Source of the DNA: Pseudomonas canadensis
GTDB taxonomy: Bacteria > Pseudomonadota > Gammaproteobacteria > Pseudomonadales > Pseudomonadaceae
Length of the DNA: 64,000 nt
Assembly (NCBI RefSeq): GCF_000503215.1
Contig: NZ_AYTD01000001.1
Coordinates: 372,001 to 436,000, forward strand
Direction of reading: 5' to 3'
The translations under genes were made by a program, and so were the position numbers. This document shows positions 1 through 7,774 of the stretch, one piece after another (position 1 is the stretch's first letter; each line of letters opens with the position of its first letter). The notes beneath the pieces were generated by a model. That model was not told where the DNA came from and made no database searches. It worked only from the letters and a program-made list of their open reading frames with translations.

Positions 1-1177
1 CTTTGGCTTGTTCCTGCTCGTTCATTTGCCGGTGAGTGGTGGACGCCGGATGACACGCCAGGGACTTGGCGTCGCCGATGTTCACCAGGCGCTTGAAGAT
101 TTGCAGCGCATCGTAGAAGTGCACACCGGCGGCATAACCGCCTTTAAGGCCGAACGAAAGAATCGCCGAGGGTTTGCCCTGCAGGTATTTCTGCGCCAGT
201 TCGTGGTGCGGATGATCCGGCAAGCCGGCGTAGCTGACCCATTCCACGTCGGCATGGCCTTGGAGGAACTGCGCAACTTTCAAGGCATTTTCAGTATGAC
301 GTTCCATGCGCAGGGCCAGGGTTTCCAAGCCTTGTAGCAGCAGGAAGGCATTCATCGGTGCCAGCGCCGCGCCCGTGTTGCGCAACGGCACGGTACGCGC
401 GCGGGCGATGAAGGCGGCGGGACCGAACTTTTCGGTGTAGACCACACCGTGGTAGGCCGGCTCTGGGTTGTTGAGACCGGGAAATTTCTCCGGGTAGTCG
501 GCCCAGGGGAAAGTGCCGCTGTCGACGATTACGCCCCCCAGGGAATTGCCGTGGCCGCCGATGTATTTGGTCACCGAGTGCACCACGATATCGGCGCCGA
601 ACTGGATCGGCTTGCACAGGATCGGCGTGGCCACGGTGTTGTCCACCATCAGCGGCACGCCACGCGCGTGGGCGACCTTGGCCAGGGCTTCCAGGTCGAC
701 GATATTGCCCGCCGGGTTACCGATACTTTCGCAGTAGACCAGTTTGGTATTGCCGTCGATCAGTTCGGCGATAGCTTCGGCCGAGTCGTCACGGGCGAAA
801 CGCACATCGACGCCAAAGCTGGGCAGCAAGTGCGCGAACAAGGTGTAGGTGCCGCCGTAGAGCTGCGGGGTGGTGACGATATTGTCGCCCGCTCGCGTAA
901 GGGTCTGGATCGCATAGTGAATCGCTGCGCTGCCGGCCGATACCGCCAGGGCCGCGATACCGCCTTCCAGCGCGGCGATGCGCTGTTCCAGCACGTCATT
1001 GGTGGGGTTCATGATCCGTGTGTAGATATTGCCGGGCACGTCCAGGTTGAACAGATCGGCGCCGTGCTGGGCGTTATCGAATTCGAACGCGACGTTCTGG
1101 TAGATCGGCACAGCGACGGCCTTGGTGGTCGGGTCCGACTTGAAGCCGTGGTGCAATGCGATGGTGGCGTCTTTCAT
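1..1177 (-). CDS. metY: O-acetylhomoserine sulfhydrylase MetY, 3' end outside the window
   Basis: PLP enzyme of the Cys/Met metabolism family that makes homocysteine from O-acetyl-homoserine (or a related ester) and sulfide in the cytosol. 392 residues are visible and the frame is still open at base 1; the family is about 425 residues, so only the C-terminal tail is missing. The PLP lysine lies at about K204 in SVTKYIGGHG, and the glycine-rich AALEGGIAALAVSAGSAA segment is at 68-85. ATG at 1177 is preceded by AGGGAGG, a good Shine-Dalgarno site. It is transcribed divergently from rlmJ; PAO1 also has metY in this neighbourhood. The product could also act on O-succinylhomoserine, which sequence alone does not settle. 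Confidence 0.93.
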   Translation of the reverse strand, partial: MKDATIALHHGFKSDPTTKAVAVPIYQNVAFEFDNAQHGADLFNLDVPGNIYTRIMNPTNDVLEQRIAALEGGIAALAVSAGSAAIHYAIQTLTRAGDNIVTTPQLYGGTYTLFAHLLPSFGVDVRFARDDSAEAIAELIDGNTKLVYCESIGNPAGNIVDLEALAKVAHARGVPLMVDNTVATPILCKPIQFGADIVVHSVTKYIGGHGNSLGGVIVDSGTFPWADYPEKFPGLNNPEPAYHGVVYTEKFGPAAFIARARTVPLRNTGAALAPMNAFLLLQGLETLALRMERHTENALKVAQFLQGHADVEWVSYAGLPDHPHHELAQKYLQGKPSAILSFGLKGGYAAGVHFYDALQIFKRLVNIGDAKSLACHPASTTHRQMNEQEQAK

Positions 1178-1351
1178 GATGGTGGTGGACCTCCCTGGCG
1201 TGTGGATCGCCACAATAAATCCGCACCCTCACCAACATTTAGACTTTTTTCAGGTGCACACCTCTCTTTTCGACATAAGCACCGCCCGGCACGCCGCACT
1301 GCACCAACGCCCGCGTAAAAGGTAAACTTCGCCCCCTGCGCAGGAGCAACC

Positions 1352-2188
1352 ATGAATTATCGTCACGCCTTTCACGCCGGCAACCACGCCGATGTCTTCA
1401 AACACCTGACCTTGACCCGCCTCATCGCCCTGATGTCGCGCAAGGAGCAGCCGTTCGCCTACCTCGACACCCACGCCGGGATCGGCCTGTACGATCTGCA
1501 GGGCGACCAGGCCAACCGGACCGGTGAATACCTGGAAGGCATCGCGCGCCTGTGGGGCGAAAGCGATCTGCCGCCGTTGACAGCCGATTACATGCGCGTG
1601 CTGCATGAGATGAACCCGGATGGCGAGTTGCGTTACTACCCAGGTTCGCCGGAGTTGGCGCGACGCCTCACTCGTCCCCAGGACCGTGTGCTGCTCAATG
1701 AAAAACACCCGGAAGACGGTGTGCTGCTCAAGGACAATATGAAGGGTGATCGCCGCGTGAAGGTACATTTGGGCGAAGGCTGGCATGTACCGCGTGCCCT
1801 GCTGCCGGTGCCGGAAAAGCGTGCGCTGATGCTTATCGATCCACCGTTCGAGAAACTCGACGAGATGCAACGCTGCGCCGCTTCCCTCAAGGAAGCCGTG
1901 AGCCGCATGCGCCAGACCGTCGCGGCCATCTGGTACCCGGTGAAAGACCAACGCATGTTGCGCCGTTTCTACCAGGACTTGGCCGGCACCGGTGCGCCGA
2001 AGTTGCTGCGTGTGGAGTTGCTGGTGCATCCGTTGGACACACCCAACACCCTGACCGGCTCGGGCCTGGCGATCGCCAACCCGCCGTGGGGTTTGGAAGA
2101 GGAGTTGCGTGAGCTGCTGCCGTGGCTGTCCAAGAAGCTGGGTCAGACCCAGGGTGGATGGCAGATGGATTGGCTCATCGCTGAGTAG
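1352..2188 (+). CDS. rlmJ: 23S rRNA (adenine-2030-N6)-methyltransferase RlmJ
   Basis: SAM-dependent methyltransferase that modifies A2030 of 23S rRNA. 278 residues, about the length of E. coli RlmJ (YhiR). The N-terminus MNYRHAFHAGNHADVFKH is the hallmark of the family. An SAM-binding stretch LDTHAGIGLYDL is near residue 38-49, and the N6-adenine methyltransferase catalytic motif DPPF is at D163-F166. The ATG has AGGAGCAACC just upstream. It is a single-gene unit divergent from metY and is followed by a REP-type element. The family is often mislabelled as a competence (ComJ) protein. Confidence 0.95.
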   Translation: MNYRHAFHAGNHADVFKHLTLTRLIALMSRKEQPFAYLDTHAGIGLYDLQGDQANRTGEYLEGIARLWGESDLPPLTADYMRVLHEMNPDGELRYYPGSPELARRLTRPQDRVLLNEKHPEDGVLLKDNMKGDRRVKVHLGEGWHVPRALLPVPEKRALMLIDPPFEKLDEMQRCAASLKEAVSRMRQTVAAIWYPVKDQRMLRRFYQDLAGTGAPKLLRVELLVHPLDTPNTLTGSGLAIANPPWGLEEELRELLPWLSKKLGQTQGGWQMDWLIAE

Positions 2189-2224
2189 TCAGCAACGCTG
2201 ATCAATTTGCGGGGGGGCAGGCTG

Positions 2225-2358
2225 TTGTGGTGAGCGAGCTTGCTCGCGCTGGGCTGCGTAGCAGCCCCAAAACCAGTCACCACGGTCTATCTGAAAAACC
2301 GTAGCGGCCTTGTTGGGGCTGCTTCGCGCCCCAGCGCGCGCAAGCTCGCTCACCACAG
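2225..2358. repeat. REP doublet (REPIN-like) between rlmJ and msrA
   Basis: Two inverted copies of a GAGCGAGCTTGCTCGCGC-type palindrome flank a centre that contains a second inverted pair, GGGCTGC and GCAGCCCC / GGGGCTGC. The outer ends are TGTGGTGAGC and GCTCACCACA. It sits between convergent rlmJ and msrA, where REP elements are common. It could fold as a long hairpin in either transcript. Confidence 0.8.
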
Positions 2359-2384
2359 GGGATCTGTGTAACCACAAAATGGCT

Positions 2385-3032
2385 TCAGATCGGGCAGCTC
2401 ACGCCCGTTCCGCCAATCCCGCAATAGCCCTGCGGATTCTTCGCCAGGTATTGCTGGTGATACGCCTCGGCAAAATACACCGTCGGCGCTTCTTCGATTT
2501 CCGTGGTGATCGCACCCAGTCCGGCTTTGGTCAGCTCAGCTTGATAAGCCTCGGCACTCGCCTTCGCTGCCGCCAATTGCTCCGGCGTGGTCGCATAGAT
2601 CACCGAGCGGTACTGGCTGCCGATGTCGTTGCCCTGGCGCATGCCCTGGGTCGGGTTGTGCAGTTCCCAGAACATCTTCAGCAAATCTTCGTATTTCACC
2701 TTGGCCTGGTCATACACCACCAGTACCACTTCGCTGTGGCCAGTCAGGCCGGAGCAGACTTCTTCGTAGGTCGGGTTCGGCGTGTAGCCGCCGGCGTAAC
2801 CGACCACGGTGCTGACCACACCATCGCGCTGCCAGAACCGGCGCTCGGCCCCCCAGAAGCAGCCCAGGCCGAAGATTGCAAAGCCGACGTCATCAAGGAA
2901 CGGGCCCAGCAGCGGGTTGCCGTTGACGAAGTGATTCTCTGGCAGCGCCATCGGGGTTTCACGGCCAGGCAGAGCTTGTTCTTGGGTAGGCAGCACGTTT
3001 TTGTTCACCAGAATTTCCGAGCGCAAGACCAT
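2385..3032 (-). CDS. msrA: Peptide methionine-S-sulfoxide reductase MsrA
   Basis: Reduces the S epimer of methionine sulfoxide, free or in proteins, protecting against oxidative damage. 215 residues, the long form with about 50 extra N-terminal residues before the catalytic domain. The nucleophile Cys58 sits in the family signature GCFWG. A resolving cysteine lies in the C-terminal [12 protein letters not shown]. The order aceE-aceF-dipA-msrA on one strand matches PAO1 PA5015 to PA5018. A gap of about 70 bases separates it from dipA, so it may share that transcript or have its own promoter. Confidence 0.96.
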   Translation of the reverse strand: MVLRSEILVNKNVLPTQEQALPGRETPMALPENHFVNGNPLLGPFLDDVGFAIFGLGCFWGAERRFWQRDGVVSTVVGYAGGYTPNPTYEEVCSGLTGHSEVVLVVYDQAKVKYEDLLKMFWELHNPTQGMRQGNDIGSQYRSVIYATTPEQLAAAKASAEAYQAELTKAGLGAITTEIEEAPTVYFAEAYHQQYLAKNPQGYCGIGGTGVSCPI

Positions 3033-3105
3033 GATCAGTCCTCTCGTCAGGTTGAGTTAGCGGTAAATTTTCAGACCGTCAGTGTGCCCGAGTGTTACAG
3101 CGCTG

Positions 3106-5799
3106 TCAGGCGATTGGCCCGCGCGGGTAGCGTTTGAGCATCGCCAGCAGCTCTGCACCGGGGATTGGCCGGTCAAACAGGTAACCCTGGCCCACATCAC
3201 AACGGTGCCGACGCAGGAACGCCAGCTGCTCGGCGGTCTCGATGCCTTCGGCGACCACCTTGAGCTTGAGGTTGTGGGCCATGGCGATCACCGCGGAGGT
3301 GATTTCCATGTCGTCCTGGTTGTCCGGGATTTCGTGGATAAAGCTGCGATCGATTTTGATGATGTCGATGGGGAATTTTTTCAGGTAACTCAGCGACGAG
3401 TAGCCGGTGCCGAAGTCGTCCATGGCCAGGGTCAGGCCAAAGCTTTTCAGTTGATCAAGCTGTAGGCGCGTGTCTTCGGTGGCTTCCAGCAGCAGGCCTT
3501 CGGTCAGTTCCAGCTCCAGCAGGTTGGCCGGCAACTGTTCTTCCTTGAGGATCGCGGCAATCGAGGCCACCAGGTCCGGGTCGGAGAACTGCTTGGGCGA
3601 CAGGTTGATTGCCACCTGCAAGTTGCCCATGCCGCCGGCGCTCAGTTGCTTGCTCATGCGGCAAGCCTGGCGGGCGATCCATTTGCCGATCGGGATGATC
3701 AGGCCGGTCTCTTCCGCCACGCTGATGAATTGATCCGGGCGGATCATGCCCTTTTCCGGGTGGTTCCAGCGCAGCAACGCTTCCATGCCCAGCAGGCGGC
3801 CGCTGCGCAGGCACAGCTTGGGCTGGTAGAACACGTCCAGCTCGTTCTGGGTGAGGGCGCGGCGCAGGTTGTTCTCGACGAACAGCTTGTAGCTGGCCTC
3901 GGCGTTCAGCGCTTCGGTAAACACTTGGACCTGATGCTTGCCGTTGGCCTTGGCCTTGTGCAAGGCCAGGCCGGCGTTGCGCATCAGTGTTTGCGGATCG
4001 CGACCGTGCAGTGGCGCGCACGCCAGGCCCACGGAGCCGGTGACGCTGATCAACTGGTTGTCGACGAACATCGGTTTGTCGAGGGTTGCCAGCAACTGGC
4101 TGGCAACCTGCTGGCCGCTCTCCAGGTCGGTGTCGTCGAGCAGCACCGCGAACTCGTTACTCGCAAACCGTGCCAGGCTGCCGCCGGCACTCAGGCTGTT
4201 ACGCAAACGCCGTGCGAGGCTGATCAGCAGCTTGTCGCCGGTCTGGTGGCCGAGGCTGTCGTTGATGCGCTTGAAGTTGTCGATGTCCACCAGCAACAGG
4301 CTGATCGGGCTGTCGCTGTCGCGGGCAAAGCGTTCGTCGAGGTTGCGGATGAACGCCGGGCGGTTGCCCAGGTTGGTCAGGTTGTCGGTGTAGGCCAGGC
4401 GCTCGATGCGCTGCTGGGCCAGCTTGGTCTGGGTGATGTCTTCGTAGATGCCTATGTAGTGGGTCAACTCGCGGTTGTCGCCATACACCTTGGAAATCGA
4501 CAGTTGGCCCCAGTAGGGTTCGAGATTTTTGCGGCGGCTCTTGAATTCACCCTGCCAGCTGTTGCTCTTGGCCAGGGCTGACGGTGCGTCGAACAGCAAT
4601 TCACTGAGGTTTTCCAGCGCCGGCAACTGGGCCAGGCGGTGGCCATGGACCTCTTCGGCACTGTACTGAGTGATCGCGGTAAAGCTCGGGTTGACGTACT
4701 CGACCACGCCGTCGCAATTGACCAGCAGAAAGGCATTGGCGCTTTGCTCCACGGCGCGCTGGAACAGGTGCAGAGCGCTGGTCGCCGTACGGCGGTTGTG
4801 GTTGTTGATGACCTGCGCGAACTGATCGGCCAGCTCGCCGGCAAAGGCAATTTCATCGGCCTGCCAGGCGCGGGTGCTGCCGCTTTGCTCCAGGCACAGC
4901 ACGCCCACCACATGGCCGTCGACGCGAATGCTCGCGTCGAGCATGGCGTGGATGTCTTTATCGCGCAGGCTGTCGGCCATTTCCCGGGTGCGAGGGTCGC
5001 GCAGCGCGTTGGTGGCGTCGATCGCCCGGCTGCTGTGCAAGGCTTCCAGGTAGTCCGGGAAGCAGCTTGCATCAATGGATTCGGGCAGGTGGTGTTGCTC
5101 GTCGGCGCGGTGGTAGGCGGAGATCGGCACCAGGCGCTGGCCTTCGAGGTTCCAGATGCTGGCGCAGTCAATCTGGTAGATATCACAGGCACTGCGGGTG
5201 ATCAGTTCGGCGGCTTCTTGCAGCGAATTGTGGGTGGTATAGCGCTGGCGGGCCAGCAACAGGATCAGTTCCTGCTGGGCGCGCACCCGCTCCAGATGCT
5301 GCAATTGTTCAAGTTGGGCACGCTGGTTGAGCTCCAGGGCGATCTGCAGGCGGCTGTTCTGGTTCTCCAGGTCTTCCGTCGGGGCAGCGGTGGGAATTTC
5401 GCTGAACAGGCCGTCGACCACCATCAAGTAACCGCGCAGCAGGTGGCGATTGTGTTGTTTATAGGATTCGCCCATCTCCAGCAGGCTCATCGGCCCGTCG
5501 TTGGTGTGCAGGGTGTAGCGCACCAGGTAATGCGGGCTCTGGGTCAGTTGCTGCTGGATGGTGTCGTGCAGTTGATAGCGTGCCTGTGGCTCCATCAGGC
5601 TGGCGTAGGGCGTGCCGATCAAGGCGCACAGCTCGACCGCCGGCAGGCCGAATTGGCGTTCGCAATTGGGGTCGAGGTAAAGGAGGGCCCAGCTTGCCTC
5701 ATTCAGCCGCTCGAAACGCAGCATACCGAGGCGCGAAGGCACCGGTAACTGCGTCACTACCTCGGCCGCCATACGGGCGACATCGGGCTGGCTTTTCAT
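3106..5799 (-). CDS. dipA: DipA-like PAS-GAF-PAS-GGDEF-EAL cyclic-di-GMP phosphodiesterase
   Basis: 897 residues with no clear membrane span. Domain order: an N-terminal PAS-like region (about 20-130), a coiled-coil linker, a GAF domain (about 180-340), a second PAS (about 350-460), a GGDEF domain (about 465-630) and an EAL domain (about 640-890). The GGDEF signature is degenerate, reading ASNEF in ARFASNEFAVLLDD, so diguanylate cyclase activity is unlikely. The EAL domain keeps EALLRW, ELTEG, DDFGTGYSS and the K-I-D-R block expected for hydrolysis. The same ASNEF degeneracy is known for P. aeruginosa DipA (PA5017), a c-di-GMP phosphodiesterase needed for biofilm dispersion, which also lies between aceF and msrA. 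The start at 5799 has a weak ribosome site, so an internal ATG is possible. Confidence 0.93.
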   Translation of the reverse strand: MKSQPDVARMAAEVVTQLPVPSRLGMLRFERLNEASWALLYLDPNCERQFGLPAVELCALIGTPYASLMEPQARYQLHDTIQQQLTQSPHYLVRYTLHTNDGPMSLLEMGESYKQHNRHLLRGYLMVVDGLFSEIPTAAPTEDLENQNSRLQIALELNQRAQLEQLQHLERVRAQQELILLLARQRYTTHNSLQEAAELITRSACDIYQIDCASIWNLEGQRLVPISAYHRADEQHHLPESIDASCFPDYLEALHSSRAIDATNALRDPRTREMADSLRDKDIHAMLDASIRVDGHVVGVLCLEQSGSTRAWQADEIAFAGELADQFAQVINNHNRRTATSALHLFQRAVEQSANAFLLVNCDGVVEYVNPSFTAITQYSAEEVHGHRLAQLPALENLSELLFDAPSALAKSNSWQGEFKSRRKNLEPYWGQLSISKVYGDNRELTHYIGIYEDITQTKLAQQRIERLAYTDNLTNLGNRPAFIRNLDERFARDSDSPISLLLVDIDNFKRINDSLGHQTGDKLLISLARRLRNSLSAGGSLARFASNEFAVLLDDTDLESGQQVASQLLATLDKPMFVDNQLISVTGSVGLACAPLHGRDPQTLMRNAGLALHKAKANGKHQVQVFTEALNAEASYKLFVENNLRRALTQNELDVFYQPKLCLRSGRLLGMEALLRWNHPEKGMIRPDQFISVAEETGLIIPIGKWIARQACRMSKQLSAGGMGNLQVAINLSPKQFSDPDLVASIAAILKEEQLPANLLELELTEGLLLEATEDTRLQLDQLKSFGLTLAMDDFGTGYSSLSYLKKFPIDIIKIDRSFIHEIPDNQDDMEITSAVIAMAHNLKLKVVAEGIETAEQLAFLRRHRCDVGQGYLFDRPIPGAELLAMLKRYPRGPIA

Positions 5800-6006
5800 G
5801 GGGGAAACTCACTTGAAATTACGCGCACGGCGCCGGGCTCACGCCCTCTTTTCTGTTGCCTGCGGCAAGGTTGCATCATGCGGCGCGGGCTGACAAGAGA
5901 GGATGAAGGCTAAGTGCTATAAGGGGGGTATCGGCCGCGAAAGGGATTTCTGCAATCGGGGTGATGGAAGGTGTACAAGCCTGTTTTTATTGTTCAACAA
6001 ACCGGC

Positions 6007-6032
6007 AAAAAAAGCCCCGCCAAGTGGCGGGG
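6007..6032 (-). terminator. Rho-independent terminator of aceEF
   Basis: Read on the minus strand, an 8-base GC stem (CCCCGCCA / TGGCGGGG) is followed by seven T. It lies about 70 bases past the aceF stop. A second GC hairpin without a T-run, arms GCCTCCCG and CGGGAGGC at 6073-6094, sits between the stop codon and this terminator and may stabilise the mRNA 3' end. Confidence 0.85.
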
Positions 6033-6104
6033 TTGAGGTACGAGCGTGGCGCTCGAAAATCGGTGCAACCAAGCCTCCCGGGTGAGCGGGAGGCCTGTTC
6101 CTGC

Positions 6105-7763
6105 TTATAGCAGGATGGTACGGATGTCGTTCAGCAGTTGGCTCAGACGCTGGGTGAAGCGAGCAGCAGCAGCGCCGTTGATCACACGGTGATCGTAGGA
6201 CAGCGACAGTGGCAGCATCAGCTTCGGCTGGAACGCTTTACCGTCCCACACAGGCTGGATGGTTGCCTTGGACACGCCCAGGATCGCCACTTCCGGCGCG
6301 TTGACGATTGGCGTGAAGCCAGTGCCGCCAATGTGACCGAGGCTGGAGATGGTGAAGCACGCGCCCTGCATGTCGTCCGGGGTGAGCTTCTTGTCGCGGG
6401 CCTTGGCAGCCAGTGCAGCGGCTTCCGCAGCGAGTTGCAGCAGGCTCTTCTGGTCGACGTTCTTGATGACCGGTACCAGCAGGCCGTCCGGGGTGTCGAC
6501 CGCAAAACCGATATGCACGTACTTCTTGCGGATGATCGCCTTGCCGCTTGGCGCCAGCGAGGCGTTGAAGTCCGGCAGCTCCTTGAGCAGGTGCGCGCAG
6601 GCCTTGAGCAGCAGCGGCAGCACGGTCAGTTTCACGCCGGCCTTTTCGGCCACGGCTTTCTGCGCAACGCGGAAAGCTTCCAGGTCGGTGATGTCGGCCT
6701 GGTCGAACTGAGTCACGTGCGGGATGTTCAGCCAACTGGCGTGCAGACCGGCCGCGCCGATTTGCATCAGGCGGGTCATCGGCACTTCTTCGATTTCACC
6801 GAAGCGGCTGAAGTCCACGGTACGGATCGGCGGAATGCCCGAACCACCGGTAGCGCCGCCGGCAGCCGGAGCTTCCTTGGCTTTCTGCATCATGGCCTTG
6901 ACGTAGACCTGCACGTCTTCCTTCAGCACGCGACCGTGAGGGCCGGTGGCCGACACAGCGTTCAGCTCAACGCCGAACTCACGGGCCAGTTGACGCACGG
7001 CAGGGCCGGCGTGCACCTTGGCGCCGCTTGGCGCTGGAGCGGCAGCAGCAGGGGCCGGAGCAGCCTCGGCTTTGGCAGCAGGCGCAGGGGCGGCAGCAGC
7101 CGGAGCCGGAGCCGATTCAGCCTTGGCAGCCGGAGCGGCCGCTGGTGCTGGCGCGGCAGCAGGTGCAGCGCCTTGTACTTTCAGCTTGAGGATGAAGTCG
7201 CCAGTGCCGACTTCGTCTTCCAGCTTGACCGCGATGCTTTCCACCACGCCGGCAGCCGGCGAAGGGATTTCCATGGAGGCCTTGTCGGACTCCAGGGTGA
7301 TCAGCGACTGGTCGGCTTCGACGGTGTCGCCGACTTTGACCAGCAGCTCGATGATCTTGGCCTTGCCCGACGAACCGATGTCCGGGACATGAATGTCCTG
7401 GACGCTGGCAGCGGCAGGTGCGGCAGCCGGGGCCGGAGCGGCCTCGGCAGCAGCAGGCTTTTCAGCAGCAGGGGCAGGGGCAGGGGCAGCAGCGGCAGCA
7501 GGAGCCGCCGCAGGGGCCGCATCAGCGGCACCTTCGATTTCCAGTTCCAGCAGTTCGTCGCCTTCTCTCAGGCGGTCGCCCAGCTTCACTTTCAGGCTCT
7601 TGACCACGCCGGCCTTGGGAGCAGGGATTTCCATGCTCGCCTTGTCCGACTCCAGGGTCAGGATGCTCTGGTCGGCTTCGACGGTGTCGCCGACCTTCAC
7701 AAACAGCTCGATTACTTCACCTTCACCGCTGCCGATGTCAGGTACGCGAATGAGTTCGCTCAC
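6105..7763 (-). CDS. aceF: Pyruvate dehydrogenase E2, dihydrolipoyllysine acetyltransferase
   Basis: E2 core of the pyruvate dehydrogenase complex; moves acetyl groups from E1 to CoA. 552 residues. Two lipoyl domains (about 1-75 and 120-195) each carry the lipoyl-lysine motif ESDKASMEIP. They are joined by long flexible Ala/Pro linkers. An E1/E3-binding domain follows (AGPAVRQLAREFGVEL, about 250-290), then the acyltransferase domain ending in DHRVINGAAAARF. The catalytic histidine motif reads HRVING, with Asn where E. coli has Asp, as known for the Azotobacter vinelandii enzyme. The start is GTG at 7763, with GAGGAGA seven bases upstream. It lies 11 bases after aceE, so the pair is one operon. 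Confidence 0.97.
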   Translation of the reverse strand: MSELIRVPDIGSGEGEVIELFVKVGDTVEADQSILTLESDKASMEIPAPKAGVVKSLKVKLGDRLREGDELLELEIEGAADAAPAAAPAAAAAPAPAPAAEKPAAAEAAPAPAAAPAAASVQDIHVPDIGSSGKAKIIELLVKVGDTVEADQSLITLESDKASMEIPSPAAGVVESIAVKLEDEVGTGDFILKLKVQGAAPAAAPAPAAAPAAKAESAPAPAAAAPAPAAKAEAAPAPAAAAPAPSGAKVHAGPAVRQLAREFGVELNAVSATGPHGRVLKEDVQVYVKAMMQKAKEAPAAGGATGGSGIPPIRTVDFSRFGEIEEVPMTRLMQIGAAGLHASWLNIPHVTQFDQADITDLEAFRVAQKAVAEKAGVKLTVLPLLLKACAHLLKELPDFNASLAPSGKAIIRKKYVHIGFAVDTPDGLLVPVIKNVDQKSLLQLAAEAAALAAKARDKKLTPDDMQGACFTISSLGHIGGTGFTPIVNAPEVAILGVSKATIQPVWDGKAFQPKLMLPLSLSYDHRVINGAAAARFTQRLSQLLNDIRTILL

Positions 7764-7774
7764 AAAAAATCTCC

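Noticed and set aside
1252..1263. AGGTG-CA-CACCT near-palindrome between metY and rlmJ as an operator
   Set aside because: Arms are only five bases and no regulator or conservation supports it.
5903..6085. Small 60-codon plus-strand frame after aceF
   Set aside because: It runs through the aceEF terminator hairpins, and its composition is unlike a protein.
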